Shown here: positions 24,263 through 35,104 of the stretch, in pieces
Layout: every line of letters begins with the position of its first letter
How positions within the stretch are numbered: the first letter of the stretch is position 1
Assembly: GCA_963828415.1 (NCBI GenBank)
Contig: CAWHEI010000002.1
Location: 62,001-126,000, forward strand
Length of the DNA: 64,000 nt
Direction of reading: 5' to 3'
Source: Sva-07 sp963828415
Lineage (GTDB): Bacteria > Actinomycetota > Acidimicrobiia > Acidimicrobiales > Ilumatobacteraceae
The notes under the pieces: generated by a model
What the model was told of the DNA's origin: nothing
The model's input: only the letters and a program-made list of their open reading frames with translations
The model's database searches: none
Made by a program: the position numbers and the translations under genes

Positions 24263-24285
24263 TCGGAGGTGGGAGTGTCGCGAGC

Positions 24286-25341
24286 TCAGGCACGGGTGCG
24301 GCGTTCGCCCCAGTGGCCCATGGCACCGGCGCGCTGGAACCGGGCAGGCCGATCATCGGGTCCGAGGATGTCGGTCGCCAGCCACAGGCGCTTGAGCCAT
24401 CGGACCCGGCCCGACTCGGTGTCGTCGACATACCGGCGGCGGCCGTGCAGCACGTGGTAGTTGTTGACGAACTGGATGTCGCCCGGCCGCAACGCCATCT
24501 CGACCTGGTTGTCGTGGTCGTTGATCAGCGCGTCGTAGGCGTCCATCGCCTCGATCTGGAGGGCGGTCAGCCGGGGCGCATCGGCGTGTCGTTGCGATGC
24601 CTCGATGAACGGTCTGATGTATCGCACGAAGATCCGGTCTCCCGTGGGACCGTTGTGCCGCGTGAACGCTGGAACCGCATAGAACGGCTGAGCGCCCTCG
24701 CGCTGCTCGCCGCGGAAGTCGTACGGCAGTGGCTCGTAGAGCACTGCGGCAAGATCGGGTCGCGTGCGCACCAGCGCGTTGTGGGCGCCGACCGCGTTGG
24801 CGACCAGGCTCTCGCCGCCGCTGACACCGCTGTCGATGCACAACAACCCGACGAGGTCGGACCCGTCGCTGTGGAAGCCGAGTGGATGACCGCCGATCTC
24901 GTTGCCGCGTGCGGTTGGATCATCAGGCGCCTTGCCCTGGTCCTTCACGTCACCGAGCAGGTGGCCCTTCGCGTTCTGGGGCCAGGGCTCACCGAGGTGC
25001 ATCCCGATTCCCCAGTAGATCCACGACGCGTCCTCCGCCCCGAGCCGGTCGACGTCGAGCGCCGCGATCCGGGTGAACCCTCGACCGTTCACCAACTCCT
25101 CGGCCATCGTCGCCAGCAGCGGTCCGAGTGTGGGGAGCGTGAAATCGTCAGCGGTGACGGCGAGCACGTCATCGGTTGTCGATCGGGCCTGGGTCAGACC
25201 GGCATCGAGTTCGGCGTGGTGCGCGTCGGTGAGCTGCAGCGTCCAGTCGTCGGGGTCGCCGATGTCGTCCGCCGTCCAGTTGGCGTGGGTCTCCAACTCG
25301 ACGACGTCGTGCAGCGAGATCGGCATGTCGGTGGTGCTCAT
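24286..25341 (-). CDS. TauD/TfdA family Fe(II)/2-oxoglutarate dioxygenase
   Basis: A 351-residue oxygenase. The iron ligands can be placed at HSD in HPLGFHSDGSDLVGLL (His-x-Asp) and at His in NNYHVLHGRRRY, followed by the 2-oxoglutarate-binding Arg region GRVRWLKRLWLA. TauD-type enzymes hydroxylate small acids with O2 and 2-oxoglutarate. It starts at ATG 25341, overlapping the stop of the amidohydrolase (ATGA). Because that upstream gene carries a one-base insertion, both now lie in one continuous 928-codon frame; this apparent fusion is not a real protein. The substrate may be related to the product of the amidohydrolase. Confidence 0.85.
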   Translation of the reverse strand: MSTTDMPISLHDVVELETHANWTADDIGDPDDWTLQLTDAHHAELDAGLTQARSTTDDVLAVTADDFTLPTLGPLLATMAEELVNGRGFTRIAALDVDRLGAEDASWIYWGIGMHLGEPWPQNAKGHLLGDVKDQGKAPDDPTARGNEIGGHPLGFHSDGSDLVGLLCIDSGVSGGESLVANAVGAHNALVRTRPDLAAVLYEPLPYDFRGEQREGAQPFYAVPAFTRHNGPTGDRIFVRYIRPFIEASQRHADAPRLTALQIEAMDAYDALINDHDNQVEMALRPGDIQFVNNYHVLHGRRRYVDDTESGRVRWLKRLWLATDILGPDDRPARFQRAGAMGHWGERRTRA

Positions 25342-27072
25342 CGCGGTGCTCCTGTCGGTGCGGGTTGGGCGCCGCGTACCAGGCGGCCGGGCAGGGCGTC
25401 GGTGGCGACGCCGTCGTGGTAGGTCTCGTGGCCGGCCACGATGGTGTGGCGCCATCCGTCGGCGCGCTGCAGCAACCGCCGTCCGTTCGCCGGAAGGTCG
25501 TGGACGATCTCGGGCTTGTGCAGCCGGAGCCGCTCGAAGTCGACCACGTTGAGGTCGGCGCGATAGCCCGGTGCGATCACGCCACGGTCGAGCAACCCGA
25601 CGGTGCGTGCGGTGTCGCGGCAGTGGCGTTGCACGAGGAACGGGAGCGGGATGCGGTCGTGGTCGCGGTCTCGCCCCCAGTAGGCGAGCAGCGTGGTCGG
25701 GAAGCTGCCGTCGCAGATGGTGCCGACGTGGGCGCCGCCGTCGCCGAGGCCGGGCACGGTGTGCGGATGCACCAGCATTTCGTGGCAGCCGTCGAGGCTC
25801 CCGTCGACGTAGTTGAGGAACGGGCAGGTACAGCAGACCATGGCCGTCGTCCGCGAGCATCGCATCGAGCGCGACCTCATCGGCGCTGCGTCCCGACCGG
25901 ACGGCAATCGCCTGGATCGACGTGTCGAGCGACGGTTCGTAGTCGGGTTCATCGGCCATCTCGAACAGCAGGTCGAACCGGCCGATCAGGTTCCCGCCGA
26001 GCTTGTCGCGCGATCGTTCCGCCGCCTCGGCGAGCAGCCGCTCCCGGAACGCCGGGTCGCGGAGCGCGGCGACCCGCTCGGCCAGCGGACGGTCGGCGAT
26101 CTCGCGGTAGACGGGGTTCGTCAGGAACGGGTTGAGCGTGCACTCCAACCCGAGAATCAATCCGACAGCGCGTGGAGCCACCTGACCCGTCATCGTCAGG
26201 CCGTCGGCGTTGGCGGCGGTGAGGTGGTCGAGCAGCCCACGGAACGCATCGGGCACCATCGGGTTGCGGGCGATCGAGATCGACATCGGCCGCCCCGATG
26301 TGGCCACCATCTCGCGCAGCATCGCGAACTCGCCATCGGGGTCGAGGAAGTCGGACACCACCTGCAGCACGCCCGTGCCTGTGGCACCGACGCCCTGCGC
26401 GATGCCGATCAGCTCATCGGGCGCAGCGGTCAGGGTGGGGGTGTAGGCGCCGGTCGACGTCTTGTGGTTGCGGGTGCGGCTCGTGCTGAACCCGAGTGCA
26501 CCCGCTTCGATGCCCTCGCGAGCGAGCTCGGCCATCGCGGCGATGTCATCGGGTGTGGCGTCCTCGTGGTTGGCGCCGCGCTCACCCATCACGTTGAGGC
26601 GCAGCGCGCCGTGCGGTACTTGCATTGCGACGTCGATGTCGTGGGGGATCGAGTCGACCGCGTCGAGGAACTCACCGAACGAGTTCCAATTCCACCGAAG
26701 CCCCTCGTGCAGCGCGGCGCCGGGGATGTCCTCGACACCTTCCATCAACTCGATCAACTTGTCGTGGTCGGCGTCGTGCACCGGCGCGAATCCGACGCCG
26801 CAGTTCCCGGTGACCACGGTGGTCACGCCGTGCCACGACGACGGCTGCAGCCGTTCGTCCCAGGTGGCCTGGCCGTCGTAGTGCGAGTGGATGTCGACGA
26901 TGCCCGGGATCACGAGCGCCCCGTCGGCATCGATTTCTCGGCGGCCGCGGCCCGCGACGGCGCCCACCTCGGCGATGACGCCGTCGACGACCGCCACATC
27001 GGCGGTGCGGGCATCGGCGCCCGTGCCGTCGATGACGGAACCGCCCCGGATGATCAGGTCGTAGTCAGCCAT
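25338..27072 (-). pseudogene. D-aminoacylase-type amidohydrolase, broken by a one-base insertion
   Basis: An amidohydrolase of about 577 residues when repaired. It opens MADYDLIIRGGSVIDGTGADARTADVAV and has the metal motif VDIHSHYDGQATWDERLQPS, then GVTTVVTGNCGVGFAPV, typical of N-acyl-D-amino-acid deacylases. After DDGHGLLYLP the frame breaks: an extra base in GGG at 25822-25824 (CCC on the coding strand) is the likely cause. In the shifted frame the family resumes at once with FLNYVDGSLDGCHEMLVHPHTVPGLGDGGAHVG and runs to a TGA at 25338 that overlaps the dioxygenase start. Sequencing error or recent decay are both possible. It hydrolyses cyclic or acyl amide bonds in known relatives. Confidence 0.82.
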
Positions 27073-27160
27073 GCTCGAGTCTCGCGCCCGCCGTCAACTC
27101 ATCGAGACCCGGGCGCTCCAGGGGCGCGGTGCATCGTGTCCGGCGTCGACCGGCAGTCTC

Positions 27161-27166
27161 TAGGAT
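27161..27166 (+). promoter_or_regulatory. -10 box TAGGAT of the DUF389 gene
   Basis: TAGGAT ends 6 nt before the GTG at 27173; leaderless layout, supports the GTG start. Confidence 0.45.
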
Positions 27167-27172
27167 CCGAGC

Positions 27173-28822
27173 GTGGCACAACCCCGTGGCTTCACCGGCC
27201 CGACCGGTTTCGAAGGCGCGGGGATGGAGTCCGAAGACGTCCACGAAGCGCCCGCCGTCGAGCGTGTGTCCGACGATCCCAGTCTCGGTGTCCACCGGCG
27301 CGCCACCCGACGCTGGTGGCATCGTCATCTGACTTCCGAAGAACGCCAGCGTGTGATGGCGGAGCTGGCGATCAAACGCCAGGAGCACTGGGCCTACCGG
27401 TTCACGGTGATGATCACCCTGTCGGTGATCGTCGCCGTGATGGGGTTGTCGGCGAATTCCGCTGCCGTCGTCATCGGGGCGATGCTGCTCGCCCCGCTCA
27501 TGCAACCGGTCCTGGGCACCGCTGCGTGCATCTCCATGGCGTTGTTCCGAAAGTCGCTGCGGTCGCTCACGGTGGTCGTGCTCGCCACGGTGTGGGCGAT
27601 CGCGCTGTCGTATGTGCTGGCCGCGCTGTTCGTCAATGGTGAGCTCCCGGGGGAGGTGACCAGTCGCACCGCACCGGACATTCGCGACCTCGTCGTGGCA
27701 CTCGCTGCCGGTACTGCGGGCGCCTACGCGACCGTTCGCAAGGACGCCTCGGCGTCGCTTCCCGGCGTCGCTGTTGCCGTCGCGCTCGTGCCGCCCCTGG
27801 GAGCGGTGGGCATCTCGCTCGAGGCCGGCAACACGACGTTCGCGTGGGGCGCCATGCTGCTCTACACGACCAACCTGTTTGCCATCGTTCTCGCCGGAGT
27901 GGTCGTGTTCGTGGTGACGGGCTTCGTTCCCCCCCGGCGTCTGGCCTCGACGTTCCGGCGCACCGCCGTCGTGTCAGCGGTCGTCGGCATCGTCGTCGTC
28001 GCGATCGCCCTTCCGCTCTACAGCGCATCCACGGCGGCGGTCGAGCGTTCGCAGCGCGAAGTCGACGCGCTCGAGATCGTGTCCGACTGGCTCGGCCAGA
28101 CCGACCGTCGGTCGGCACCGTCGGTGACATTCGACGACCAGCGCATCACGGTCGCGGTTCGCAGCTTCGACACTCCGCCCGACCCGGATCCTCTGATCGA
28201 ATCGCTCCTTGCCAGCTTCGGTGTGAATCGGATCGTGTCGATCGAGTGGGACCGGGTCGACCAGGCAACCACCACGACGAGCACGGTCGTCTCCGACGAG
28301 GAACGCCTCGCTGCTTCGGTCGAGGAAATCGTCGATCGCTGGCTCGCCGACCTCGGTGCCGACGCCGCAGCGCGACGCGACGAGTTGTCGGTCCTCGACA
28401 ACATCATCCGACTCGATGCGAGCGGGACGATCGACGCTCCATCGCTGGGTTCGTTGACGACGCTGCTCGACACCGAACTCGACCAGACCTTCGAGGTTCG
28501 GATGACCTGGTTGAAGCGTGAGAGCGTGTCCGACCAGGAGCCGACCCCGACGCCCGACCAGGTGCTCGCCGATCGCATTGGCCTGCTCGCCGGTGACTGG
28601 GCGGCTACGCAGGGAGTGTCGGTGTTGTCGACGAGCTTCGACGGCGTCGACGCCGTCATCGAAGTGGCGGGGCCGACCGAACCCGATGCGACAGCGCTCG
28701 TGGCAAGCGTCGCCGAACTTCTCGATGCCGACGATCGAGTGACGGTGCTGTTCATCCAGCGCCGCGACATCACGACCACCACGACGACCACCACCACGAC
28801 CACGTCGACCATCGCTCCCTGA
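27173..28822 (+). CDS. DUF389 family membrane protein with Thr-rich tail
   Basis: A 549-residue protein. The DUF389 core (about 75-290) has five to six membrane segments, with VMITLSVIVAVMGLSANSAAVVIGAMLLAPLMQPVLG and SLPGVAVAVALVPPLGAVGISL as hallmarks. A soluble region of about 230 residues follows, with repeats of a beta-alpha type that could bind a ligand (DDQRITVAVRSFD, DGVDAVIEVAGP). The last 15 residues are almost all Thr, encoded by ACC/ACG repeats. The function is not known. The GTG start has a TAGGAT box 6 nt upstream. It is divergent from the amidohydrolase. Confidence 0.82.
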   Translation: MAQPRGFTGPTGFEGAGMESEDVHEAPAVERVSDDPSLGVHRRATRRWWHRHLTSEERQRVMAELAIKRQEHWAYRFTVMITLSVIVAVMGLSANSAAVVIGAMLLAPLMQPVLGTAACISMALFRKSLRSLTVVVLATVWAIALSYVLAALFVNGELPGEVTSRTAPDIRDLVVALAAGTAGAYATVRKDASASLPGVAVAVALVPPLGAVGISLEAGNTTFAWGAMLLYTTNLFAIVLAGVVVFVVTGFVPPRRLASTFRRTAVVSAVVGIVVVAIALPLYSASTAAVERSQREVDALEIVSDWLGQTDRRSAPSVTFDDQRITVAVRSFDTPPDPDPLIESLLASFGVNRIVSIEWDRVDQATTTTSTVVSDEERLAASVEEIVDRWLADLGADAAARRDELSVLDNIIRLDASGTIDAPSLGSLTTLLDTELDQTFEVRMTWLKRESVSDQEPTPTPDQVLADRIGLLAGDWAATQGVSVLSTSFDGVDAVIEVAGPTEPDATALVASVAELLDADDRVTVLFIQRRDITTTTTTTTTTTSTIAP

Positions 28823-28826
28823 CGTC

Positions 28827-28847
28827 CATCAGGTGTCAGGCACGATG
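28827..28847. repeat. Short relative of the 33 nt palindromic element
   Basis: CATC-AGGTGTCAGGCAC-GATG: the outer CATC/GATG and the inner GTG-tcagg-CAC pair. It matches the centre of the elements at 22846 and 56542 with changes. It lies 4 nt after the DUF389 stop, again next to a gene end. Confidence 0.5.
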
Positions 28848-28928
28848 TGTGCGCCACTCGGGTATCAGGTCGACGGGGTTGCTGGAATACGGTCACCACG
28901 AGTCGAGATGCTCGACCGAGGAGGGGAC

Positions 28929-30221
28929 ATGACCGACACACGTCAAGAACGCGAGATGCCACCGGGGATCGGACTGCCCGCCGCCGACGACATCTTCACC
29001 GACAACGTCCGCTTCGGCGACATCGACGCCTGGAACCGCGCCGCTGTGCGCATCCACGAGGAGCAGGGCGGCTTCTACCGGATCGAGCGTGAAGGATTTC
29101 CTCGGATCCTCGCCGTGCTCGACCATGCGGCGGTGCTGGAAGTCGAGCGGCAGCCCGAACTGTTCACCAACGGTCCGGCTCCCGTGCTCACCACGCAGGA
29201 AGCGCTCGACAATCCGCCGCCGGTCGAGCTGAAGACGCTGATCCACATGGATGGCGACGAGCACACGGCGTACCGCAAGCTCGGCCTGCCCCAGTTCAAG
29301 CCGGCCAGTCTCGACCGTCTGCAGGGCCGCCTCGACGAACTGAGCGCACGAGCGGTCGCCACGATGCGCGGCGCCGACGGCCAACTCGACTTCTCCACCG
29401 ATGTCGCGTTGCCATATCCGTTGCACGTCATCCTGAAGATCCTCGGTCTGCCGGAGGACGACTATCCGCGGATGCTGCAACTCACGCAGCAGCTCTTCGG
29501 GGGCGAGGATCCCGACCTGCAGCGCGAGGAGTTGAGCCCCGAGGCGATCGGCGCGATCCTGATGGACTTCATGGCCTACTTCTCCGGGGTCACGATCGAT
29601 CGGCGCACGAACCCCACCGACGACCTGGCCTCGCTGATCGCCAACGGCCATCTCGGCGATGGCCCCGACGCGCCGCCGCTCGGCGACCTCGAGACGATCG
29701 GCTACTACATCATCGTCGCGACCGCTGGACACGACACCACGTCGAGTGCGATGGCCGGTGGGTTCCGTGCCCTCGTCGAGCACCCCGACCAACTGCGCCT
29801 GCTGCAGGATCGCCCCGAGCTGATGAACAACGCGATCGAGGAGATGCTGCGCTGGACCGCGCCCGTGCGGCATTTCATGCGATCCGCCACCGCTGACACC
29901 GAACTCCACGGTCATCCGGTCGCCAAGGGCGAGTTCGTCTACCTGTCGTACAAGGGAGCGAACCTCGACCCGAAGGTGTTCACCGATCCACTGCGCTTCG
30001 ACATCGAACGATCGAACGCAGATCGTCAGCTGTCGTTCGGGTTCGGCAAGCACTTCTGCATGGGCGCGCAGCTGGCGCGCATGGAGCTGCGGTCGTTGTT
30101 CAACCGGTTGATCCCGCTGATCGATTCGGTCGAGATCGCCGGCGACGCCACGATGTCGCAGACCACCTTCGTCGGTGGCCCCAAGGCTCTCCCGATCCGC
30201 TACGCCCTTCGCGACGCCTGA
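28929..30221 (+). CDS. Cytochrome P450
   Basis: A 430-residue soluble P450 monooxygenase. The I-helix oxygen motif AGHDTTSSA, the ExxR motif in EEMLRWTAPVRHF, and the haem loop FGFGKHFCMGAQLARME with Cys377 as thiolate ligand are all visible. The PVRHFMRSATADTELHG region is typical of CYP families that act on lipids, sterols or terpenes in actinobacteria. ATG 28929 has a good ribosome binding site (GAGGAGG). No ferredoxin or reductase gene is adjacent, so redox partners must come from elsewhere. Confidence 0.93.
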   Translation: MTDTRQEREMPPGIGLPAADDIFTDNVRFGDIDAWNRAAVRIHEEQGGFYRIEREGFPRILAVLDHAAVLEVERQPELFTNGPAPVLTTQEALDNPPPVELKTLIHMDGDEHTAYRKLGLPQFKPASLDRLQGRLDELSARAVATMRGADGQLDFSTDVALPYPLHVILKILGLPEDDYPRMLQLTQQLFGGEDPDLQREELSPEAIGAILMDFMAYFSGVTIDRRTNPTDDLASLIANGHLGDGPDAPPLGDLETIGYYIIVATAGHDTTSSAMAGGFRALVEHPDQLRLLQDRPELMNNAIEEMLRWTAPVRHFMRSATADTELHGHPVAKGEFVYLSYKGANLDPKVFTDPLRFDIERSNADRQLSFGFGKHFCMGAQLARMELRSLFNRLIPLIDSVEIAGDATMSQTTFVGGPKALPIRYALRDA

Positions 30222-30238
30222 TCGCCCGCGTTGGCACG

Positions 30239-31135
30239 GTGTCCTCACCAAGAGAACAGCAACTGGTCGGTCTCGACTACTTGGAGGCGGTGACGACGCT
30301 CTTGCAGCGGATCCGCAGCGCTCATCCGACCGCTGGATTGTGGGAGGCCGCCGATCGTCAGTGGGCGTGGCGCAACCCTCGCTCGACCGACACCGTCCCG
30401 CAGCTGTTCTGGTTCGATGACGACGGTCGAACCCAGGCTGCGGTGATCACCACCCACTCGGACCACGGCGTCGCCTTCGACCCGATGTTCATGCCCGGCG
30501 CAGCACCCGACTGGATTGCGCACGTCGTCGAGCGTGGGCTCGCTCACGCGGCGGAGAGCGGGTTCGACGTTGTCGAACTCGAAGTGGACCGCGCCGACGA
30601 CGTCATTCGCGACGTGTTGTTCGACCACGGCTTCGCGATCGCGGAGGACGGTGCGATCGAAGCGTGGTTGCGTGCCGATGCGCGGCCCGAGATCAGCCCG
30701 CTCGATCCGGACTACCGACTGTCGAATCGCAGCGACACGATGCACCGTCCACATCACATGATCAGCGTCGACCGGAACCACCCCGACCCTGAGCGGCGTC
30801 TACGTGAAACGTCGCTCTACTGCGCCGACTTCGACCTGGTCGTGCACGACGAGCGCGGCGACGTGGCGGCGTACGGGTTGTTCTGGTACGACCCTGTGAC
30901 CGCGACCGGTCTCGTCGAACCCATGCGCACCGAAGACGACCACCAGCGGCGAGGCCTGGCCCGACACGTGCTCACCACCGGGGTCGGCCTACTGGCGGAC
31001 GCCGGCGCCGAACGCATCAAGATCGTCTACGAACCGGGCAATCCAGCGTCGAGCCAGCTGTACCTCAGCGTCGGGTTCGAACCCGATCGGCACACCGACA
31101 TCTTCGCCGGCCCGACTGCTGCGACAGCGACCTGA
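30239..31135 (+). CDS. GNAT family N-acetyltransferase (two-module)
   Basis: A 298-residue protein with two acetyltransferase-like halves. The N-terminal half (about 15-150) has weak GNAT features; the C-terminal half has the acetyl-CoA loop region EPMRTEDDHQRRGLARHVLTTGVGLL and then IKIVYEPGNPASSQLYLSVGFEPD, a standard GNAT ending. Tandem GNATs of this kind include mycothiol synthase-type proteins, but nothing here allows that assignment. The start is GTG 30239, only 17 nt after the P450 stop, so cotranscription is likely. Confidence 0.78.
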   Translation: MSSPREQQLVGLDYLEAVTTLLQRIRSAHPTAGLWEAADRQWAWRNPRSTDTVPQLFWFDDDGRTQAAVITTHSDHGVAFDPMFMPGAAPDWIAHVVERGLAHAAESGFDVVELEVDRADDVIRDVLFDHGFAIAEDGAIEAWLRADARPEISPLDPDYRLSNRSDTMHRPHHMISVDRNHPDPERRLRETSLYCADFDLVVHDERGDVAAYGLFWYDPVTATGLVEPMRTEDDHQRRGLARHVLTTGVGLLADAGAERIKIVYEPGNPASSQLYLSVGFEPDRHTDIFAGPTAATAT

Positions 31136-31140
31136 CACCT

Positions 31141-31152
31141 CGGCGAACGCCG
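31141..31152. terminator. Small GC hairpin between convergent genes
   Basis: CGGCG-aa-CGCCG in the 30 bp gap between the GNAT stop (31135) and the DUF2252 stop (31166). It could help end transcription from either side; there is no U tract. Confidence 0.3.
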
Positions 31153-31165
31153 GAGCGCTCGATGA

Positions 31166-32527
31166 TCACTCGAACTGCGCGGTGATCGCACCGTTCTCCG
31201 CGGCCGCGACGAGCTGTCCGTGGTCGACGGCGGTTTGATCGGCGTACCTCACCGAGAACTCTCCGAGGGAGTCGTCGAATCGTCCGCTCTTGCCGATGTA
31301 TGCGTCGATTGCCGCCGCATCGCCGGTTCGAGCGTGTGCTCGGGCGAGGACTGCGCCACATGCCTCGCCGAACGCCGCCAAGCGCGGCGCGATCAGGGCG
31401 CCGTCTGGAATCACCTTCATGTCGCGGAACTGGCGTACGTAGTACGCCGTTCCGTCGGGGGCCGTTGTCCACCCGACGAAGATGTCCGTGGCGCTCTGCG
31501 TCAGCCGCTTGCCGACGGCGACTCGTTCGCCCGACGTTTCGAAAACGCTCGGATCCAGGAACTCCTCGTAGACCGACGGCCCCGCTTGCTTGATCTGCAG
31601 GAACAACGGATCGGCCCCATCGCGACCCTCCAGCAGGACGAGGTAGACACGCATGCCGACGCTTCCGACGCCGACGACCTGTCTGACCGCATCGCAGAAT
31701 CTGAACCGATCGAGAAGGTGACGCCGGTACTGCGGGAGTGTCTCGCGGTAGCGGGTGAAGATCTCGACGACGTTCGCCAGGTCGTCCGGTGCGAGATGGA
31801 CACGACGCGGCGGATCCTCGGTGATCCTCAGGTGACCGTCGATCCTCGTGGTGAGTTTCCGGACGGCTCCGCGGCTCGTGCGGCGTGCGGCCTGTCGGGC
31901 GATGTAGCTCGACGCGAGTTCCCGGTCAGCGCGGGAGAATCGTGAGACGAGTCGGGTGACGTCGGTCAGGTCGTACCAGATGTCGAGCTGTCTGGCGCCG
32001 GCGTAGGTCGCCATGTGCGTGCGATACGACCGCAGGCAACGGGCGACCGCTCGCTCGGCTCGTGCGGCGGACACCCCGTTGTCACGGGCGAGCACGACGA
32101 GGCTCGTCGCCAGGCGAGCGACGTCCCATTCGAACGGACCCGGAAGCGTCTCGTCGAAGTCGCGTAGATCGAACGACAAGTTGCGCTCCGGTGTCGCCCA
32201 GAGACCGAAGTTGAGGACGTGCGCGTCTCCGCACATCTGCACCATGAGTTCGGTGTGCGGTCGCGTTGCGAGGTCGGCAGCCATGACAGCCGCCGCCCCT
32301 CGGAAGAAGGTCCACGGCGACACCATCATGCGGCCGAATCGAATCGGCACGAGGTCGGCCACCCGAACGTTGTTCTGCGCTTCGAGGGTCTCCACGGCGC
32401 CACGAACACGCAGCGAAGAGTCGACCGTCGCGAGACCGCGTCGCGGTGAGCGTTCTCGCGCTTCGCGGCCCGCTGCTCGCCGTGCCGACTCTGCGGCCTG
32501 CACGCTCGGGTACGTGGTCTGACTCAC
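31166..32527 (-). CDS. DUF2252 family protein (kinase-like fold)
   Basis: A 453-residue cytoplasmic protein. Family blocks are clear: RFGRMMVSPWTFFRGAAAVMA near residue 65, CGDAHVLNFGLWATPERNLSFDLRDFDETLPGPFEWDVARL near 100, and the C-terminal YYVRQFRDMKVIPDG. The GDAHxxNFG and FDxxDFDE motifs resemble the catalytic and metal loops of aminoglycoside/choline kinase-like enzymes. Substrate and role are unknown. The GTG start at 32527 is the family start (MSQTTYPSVQAAE). Confidence 0.88.
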   Translation of the reverse strand: MSQTTYPSVQAAESARRAAGREARERSPRRGLATVDSSLRVRGAVETLEAQNNVRVADLVPIRFGRMMVSPWTFFRGAAAVMAADLATRPHTELMVQMCGDAHVLNFGLWATPERNLSFDLRDFDETLPGPFEWDVARLATSLVVLARDNGVSAARAERAVARCLRSYRTHMATYAGARQLDIWYDLTDVTRLVSRFSRADRELASSYIARQAARRTSRGAVRKLTTRIDGHLRITEDPPRRVHLAPDDLANVVEIFTRYRETLPQYRRHLLDRFRFCDAVRQVVGVGSVGMRVYLVLLEGRDGADPLFLQIKQAGPSVYEEFLDPSVFETSGERVAVGKRLTQSATDIFVGWTTAPDGTAYYVRQFRDMKVIPDGALIAPRLAAFGEACGAVLARAHARTGDAAAIDAYIGKSGRFDDSLGEFSVRYADQTAVDHGQLVAAAENGAITAQFE

Positions 32528-32541
32528 TGCGCAGCGTTCCG

Positions 32542-33081
32542 CTACTGCGCTGTGTCGTCGCCAGTGAGGTCGTCCACGGTCATCTCGATGCCCAACCTGT
32601 TGCCGACCGCGCCGATCGCATCGAGCACGGCGTCGAGGTCGGCACTGACCGGCACCGTCAACTGAGCGGTGATCTCGAACCGCCTGCCACCATCCTCGCC
32701 CGGCAGGTCGGTGACCGTGCCCAGGCGCGAAATGCTGATGCCCGCTTCGCTGATCGCGGTGGAGATCTCGTGGACGACGCCCGGTCGGTCGTCGCCGGTC
32801 AGTCGCAGGCGCACCTCGTCGGCGTCCGGCGCAGCGACGGGTTCCTCGACCTGTTGCGCCGTGACGTGCAGACCCTGGTCCCGTAGCACCAACAGGTTCG
32901 TGAGGAGTTCGTCGACGCGGTCGTCGCCGACCTCCACCACCACGACTCCAGCGAACGTTCCGGCGATCTCGGCCAACTCGCTGCGCTTCCAGTTGCCCTC
33001 GTGAAAGCGAACGACGTCGGCCAGTGATGCAACGACACCTGCTCGGTCGCGCCCGATGATGGTCAACACGAGTTCGATCAT
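32542..33081 (-). CDS. ACT domain protein, glycine cleavage regulator (GcvR)-like
   Basis: A 179-residue protein with two ACT domains. ACT 1 begins MIELVLTIIGRDRAGVVASLADVV; ACT 2 begins VRLRLTGDDRPGVVHEISTAISEAGISISRLGTVT. Each has the Gly-x-x-x-hydrophobic turn where amino acids bind at the dimer interface. In gammaproteobacteria GcvR senses glycine and controls the glycine cleavage operon; no gcv genes are nearby, so the target is unclear. Start ATG 33081 is chosen over the open frame from 33099 because the ACT fold begins at once. Confidence 0.82.
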   Translation of the reverse strand: MIELVLTIIGRDRAGVVASLADVVRFHEGNWKRSELAEIAGTFAGVVVVEVGDDRVDELLTNLLVLRDQGLHVTAQQVEEPVAAPDADEVRLRLTGDDRPGVVHEISTAISEAGISISRLGTVTDLPGEDGGRRFEITAQLTVPVSADLDAVLDAIGAVGNRLGIEMTVDDLTGDDTAQ

Positions 33082-33230
33082 CTCGTCACTCTGGCACACA
33101 GCGAAGATTCGCCATCGATGCTGGGGCCCGCCAGGCTGTCACCGACGTGCCGATCGTGGACGCGCGCATCGCCGCCAGTGAGAAGGGGCTCTGCTCGGCC
33201 TGGCGCAGTGTGGCACTTCCGACCGGGAAC

Positions 33231-35040
<1,810 letters not shown>

Positions 35041-35104
35041 CGAGACGTTGTAGCCAACGCCGGGCGTCCGGGGCGACGCGGACGGCAGGCCTCCTCCCGA
35101 CGGG

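Noticed and set aside
24286..27072. A single 928-residue amidohydrolase-dioxygenase fusion
   Set aside because: About 160 residues between the two parts are Arg/Pro-rich nonsense, while another frame there encodes the expected amidohydrolase sequence. The fusion is created by a one-base insertion.
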